Assembly (NCBI GenBank): GCA_026398595.1
Contig: JAPLSO010000051.1
Location: 170,198-234,197, forward strand
Reading direction: 5' to 3'
Source: Spirochaetota bacterium
GTDB taxonomy: Bacteria; Spirochaetota; Spirochaetia; Treponematales; Rectinemataceae
Length of the DNA: 64,000 nt
Both the position numbers and the translations under genes were made by a program. The notes beneath the pieces are model-generated. The model had not been told where the DNA came from, ran no database searches, and saw only the letters and a list, made by a program, of their open reading frames with translations. Within the stretch, counting starts at the first letter, position 1. Each line of letters opens with the position of its first letter. Of this stretch, positions 61,953 to 64,000 are shown piece after piece.

Positions 61953-61967
61953 TATAAAGGTTTGAAC

Positions 61968-62053
61968 GCCGGGGTGGTGGAATCGGTAGACACCAGGGAC
62001 TTAAAATCCCTTGCGCCGCAAGGCGTGTGCGGGTTCGATGCCCGTCCCCGGCA
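61968..62053 (+). tRNA. tRNA-Leu (TAA)
   Basis: An 86-base class II tRNA. Acceptor stem GCCGGGG/CCCCGGC with discriminator A, anticodon stem AGGGA/TCCCT around loop CTTAAAA giving TAA, long variable arm TTGCGCCGCAAGGCG, T arm GCGGGTTCGATGCCCGT. CCA is not encoded. Confidence 0.96.
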
Positions 62054-62066
62054 ATCCTTTTAATTT

Positions 62067-63533
62067 CTAGATTTGTCTCCAGGCAGCTTCCAGCTTGGCC
62101 TCGGTCTCACTCTGGCGGCTGCTAAAAATTGCCAGCCTTTCATTTAACGACTTTATTATTATGTCTACGCGTCTGTAGACGGGCCTCATACCCTCTGGGG
62201 CTGGACCGCCTAAGGTCTTTCGGGCTCGGATGAACCGCCAGGGGGAGAGAACTTCTTCTATTTCGGTATCGGACCAGGAAAGAGATTTCCCCGTGGTTTT
62301 AAGGAAAGCCTCCCGAAGGATGGTGACTTTCCCGCCCGATCGCGCGAAGGCGGCGGCAATCCCGTGGGCGGCCCTGAAGCCCATGCCAAAGTCCCTGACC
62401 ATGGTGTCGGCGAGTTCGGTCGTTGTCACGCCGAATTCGGAACAGATTTGGGCGGCGCGCTCTTCGTCGGCTTCCATTTTGTCCGCCGTCTCGGCAAGAA
62501 GATCCAGAACGGAATTAGTTTGTCCTATCGTATTCAGGAAGGAACAGACTGGGGCGTCGGCGTTTTCGTTGACATCCTGGAAGGGCACGTTTCTGAAAAT
62601 CACACCTATCCCGGCGCAGGCGTTTGCGACTGATCCCGCCTGGATCCTCAGGTGCTCGATGATGACCGGATTCCTTTTCTGGGGCATGATCGATGAGACT
62701 TGGACGAGTCCGTCCGGGAAGAAATAGAGTCCCACCTCGCAGGAAGCCTTATGTAAAAGGTCGGCTGCGAAGCGGCCAATGTCGCCCATCAATGATTGCA
62801 GAGCCTGGGCTGGTTCCTCGAGCCAATGGGAAGAACAGATGGCCTCGTAGGTATTCGTTATGACGCCGCCGAAGCCCAGTAGTTCGGCGACTCGTTCCCT
62901 GTCGATGTCGAAACCAGTGCCCGTTATGGCGCAGGCGCCCATGAGACAGCTATCGACCGTGTCGATCGCTGCTAAAAGCCTCGCGCAGTCGTCGAGCAAC
63001 TCGAGCAGGAGCGCCGAAAGGTAGTGGGCTGTGGTCGATGGGTTGGCCGGCTGGCCGTGCGTATAGAGAACGATGAGTTCGTTTTCGCCCTTTCCGCACC
63101 GGACCAAGAGGCTTGCGCAGACCTCGAGGAGATGACAGGAAAGATCAAGAAGCATTGCCTTGAGGACCATCCTGAAGATGGTCCCGTCCATGTCGTTGCG
63201 GCTTCGGGCCGTATGGAGCCAGGCCGCGTTTTCATGACCGATTCGCTCGCCCAAGGCTTTTTCGTAGAGGAAATAGAGGTCCTCGACCCGTTCGGCCCCG
63301 GCCGCCTTATCGCGCCAGCCGGGCAGGTGTTCGGGCATTTCAAGCTTGTCCAGCTCCTCGATGCCCTTCTTTATCCTCGCGGCGATCTTTCCTGGCACGA
63401 TCCCCCGTTCGGCAAGCATGCAGAGGTGGGCACGGTGAACTTTTACGGAAGCGTCGAAAAATAGGCTTTTCCAGTTGCGGTAGGAAGGATCGAGGACTCT
63501 CTCGATGTAGACAGGGGAAAAAGGAGTTCCCAT
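62067..63533 (-). CDS. Argininosuccinate lyase-family protein (divergent)
   Basis: A 488-residue member of the fumarase/aspartase/ArgH superfamily. It has the three conserved regions: ARSRNDMDGTIFRM, LYTHGQPANPSTTAHYLSAL with the catalytic His pair, and the signature SSIMPQKRNPV with the catalytic Ser loop. It lacks the usual ArgH opening (WGGRF-type) and reads GTPFSPVYIERVLDPSYRNWKSLFFD instead. The gene directly follows an amidohydrolase with one base between, not argG. It may be a true ArgH or a related C-N lyase for another substrate. The start is ATG 63533; an ATG at 63542 is possible. Confidence 0.8.
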   Translation of the reverse strand: MGTPFSPVYIERVLDPSYRNWKSLFFDASVKVHRAHLCMLAERGIVPGKIAARIKKGIEELDKLEMPEHLPGWRDKAAGAERVEDLYFLYEKALGERIGHENAAWLHTARSRNDMDGTIFRMVLKAMLLDLSCHLLEVCASLLVRCGKGENELIVLYTHGQPANPSTTAHYLSALLLELLDDCARLLAAIDTVDSCLMGACAITGTGFDIDRERVAELLGFGGVITNTYEAICSSHWLEEPAQALQSLMGDIGRFAADLLHKASCEVGLYFFPDGLVQVSSIMPQKRNPVIIEHLRIQAGSVANACAGIGVIFRNVPFQDVNENADAPVCSFLNTIGQTNSVLDLLAETADKMEADEERAAQICSEFGVTTTELADTMVRDFGMGFRAAHGIAAAFARSGGKVTILREAFLKTTGKSLSWSDTEIEEVLSPWRFIRARKTLGGPAPEGMRPVYRRVDIIIKSLNERLAIFSSRQSETEAKLEAAWRQI

Positions 63534-63534
63534 A

Positions 63535-64000
63535 TTAGGCATTCCCGGATGAAGGGTCGATGCCGAGAAGCCAGGCTGCGTTCCTGTACAGGACCTGATC
63601 CTTCTCATCCTCGGTATAGCCGACATCGCCCATGGCCCTCAGCTGTGCGTCGAGATAGGCCTTGGTGAAGCCTCTCGGAAACCAGGAGGAGTCGGTTCCG
63701 AAGAGGATCCGTGAAGTCCCGGTGGTCTCCCTGAATTTCCTGAAGAGCGATTCCAGGGTGACTTCGAAGGGCATCCAGCGCATCCACTGGTTGGAGCCCG
63801 ACGTGTCGATGAAGACGTTGGGACAGGCCCAGCAGAGGTTGAGCAGTTCGAAGAGATAGCCGGTGCCGAAATGGGGAACGATGAAGGGCAGACGGGGGAA
63901 GCGTTTGGCCGCGTCATGAATAGCCATGGGGCTCATGTTCACGTGGGAAGCTATGCCGCCCGCCGCTCCCATGATGCCGAAATGGATGAGGACGGGGATG
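63535..64000 (-). CDS. Amidohydrolase family 2 protein, C-terminal part (cut by window edge)
   Basis: About 154 C-terminal residues of a TIM-barrel metal hydrolase or decarboxylase. The visible part reads IPVLIHFG, FIVPHFGTGYLFELL with a metal-type His, NVFIDTSGSNQW, RILFGTDSSWFPRGF with the catalytic Asp, and VLYRNAAWLLGI, all typical of the amidohydrolase 2 (PF04909) family. The N-terminal half lies outside the window. It is coupled to the downstream lyase gene, which suggests a shared pathway, but the substrate is unknown. Confidence 0.85.
   Translation of the reverse strand, partial: IPVLIHFGIMGAAGGIASHVNMSPMAIHDAAKRFPRLPFIVPHFGTGYLFELLNLCWACPNVFIDTSGSNQWMRWMPFEVTLESLFRKFRETTGTSRILFGTDSSWFPRGFTKAYLDAQLRAMGDVGYTEDEKDQVLYRNAAWLLGIDPSSGNA

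Overview
The window is a GC-rich bacterial chromosome segment carrying about 50 protein genes, three tRNA genes and no phage, insertion sequence or CRISPR array. Gene content points to a spirochaete, probably a Treponema/Spirochaeta-like anaerobe, at moderate confidence: a fused PyrB-PyrI aspartate carbamoyltransferase, an Rsm22-type methyltransferase, a cytidylate-kinase-like/BON protein, periplasmic sugar ABC transporters and many small secreted proteins of unknown function. No rRNA is present to fix the taxonomy.

Layout. 1-6 kb: edge of a YfcC-type transporter, an M20 peptidase, glmS, birA, hflX. 6-15 kb: a beta-mannoside/beta-glucoside locus. A ROK repressor gene leads a minus-strand operon (binding protein, two permeases, GH1 beta-glucosidase), with a GH2 beta-mannosidase divergent from it. 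A palindrome between them overlaps both predicted promoters. The binding-protein gene has a one-base frameshift. 15-22 kb: ornithine carbamoyltransferase, alanine aminotransferase, a small parvulin, a PAS-GGDEF protein, an RluA-type synthase, a MarR regulator, groEL (no groES), an RraA-like protein. 22-27 kb: a MarR-controlled heterodimeric ABC exporter. 27-33 kb: secreted and membrane proteins of unknown role (three LCCL-like repeats, a frameshifted exported protein, a 705-residue EF-hand membrane protein, thioredoxin, a lipoprotein). 33-43 kb: housekeeping genes (rpiB, ROK kinase, beta-CASP nuclease, RNA methyltransferases, pyrBI, tdh, EamA transporter). 43-49 kb: an MgtA-type Mg2+ ATPase with a short leader ORF and a downstream PTS EIIA-like gene, then Rsm22, tRNA-Asp, tRNA-Pro and a polysaccharide deacetylase. 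49.8-53 kb: an AT-richer array of five related small secreted beta-rich proteins. 53-61 kb: lysA, a C26 amidohydrolase, and a cell-wall/amino-sugar run nagA-alr-dapF-(alr-like fragment)-M20D-ldcA. 61-64 kb: a HAD phosphatase, tRNA-Leu, an argininosuccinate-lyase-family gene and an amidohydrolase cut by the window edge.

Three signals stand out. First, about ten genes without a Shine-Dalgarno sequence carry a TAnnnT box 6-8 bases before the start codon, as expected for leaderless or nearly leaderless mRNAs, while most other genes have a clear GGAGG. Second, the DapF homologue has serine at both positions where the family has its two catalytic cysteines. Third, the five-gene array of secreted proteins has short hairpins just upstream of four of its start codons. 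Everything was read by eye from the sequence and the ORF track; no database search was run.
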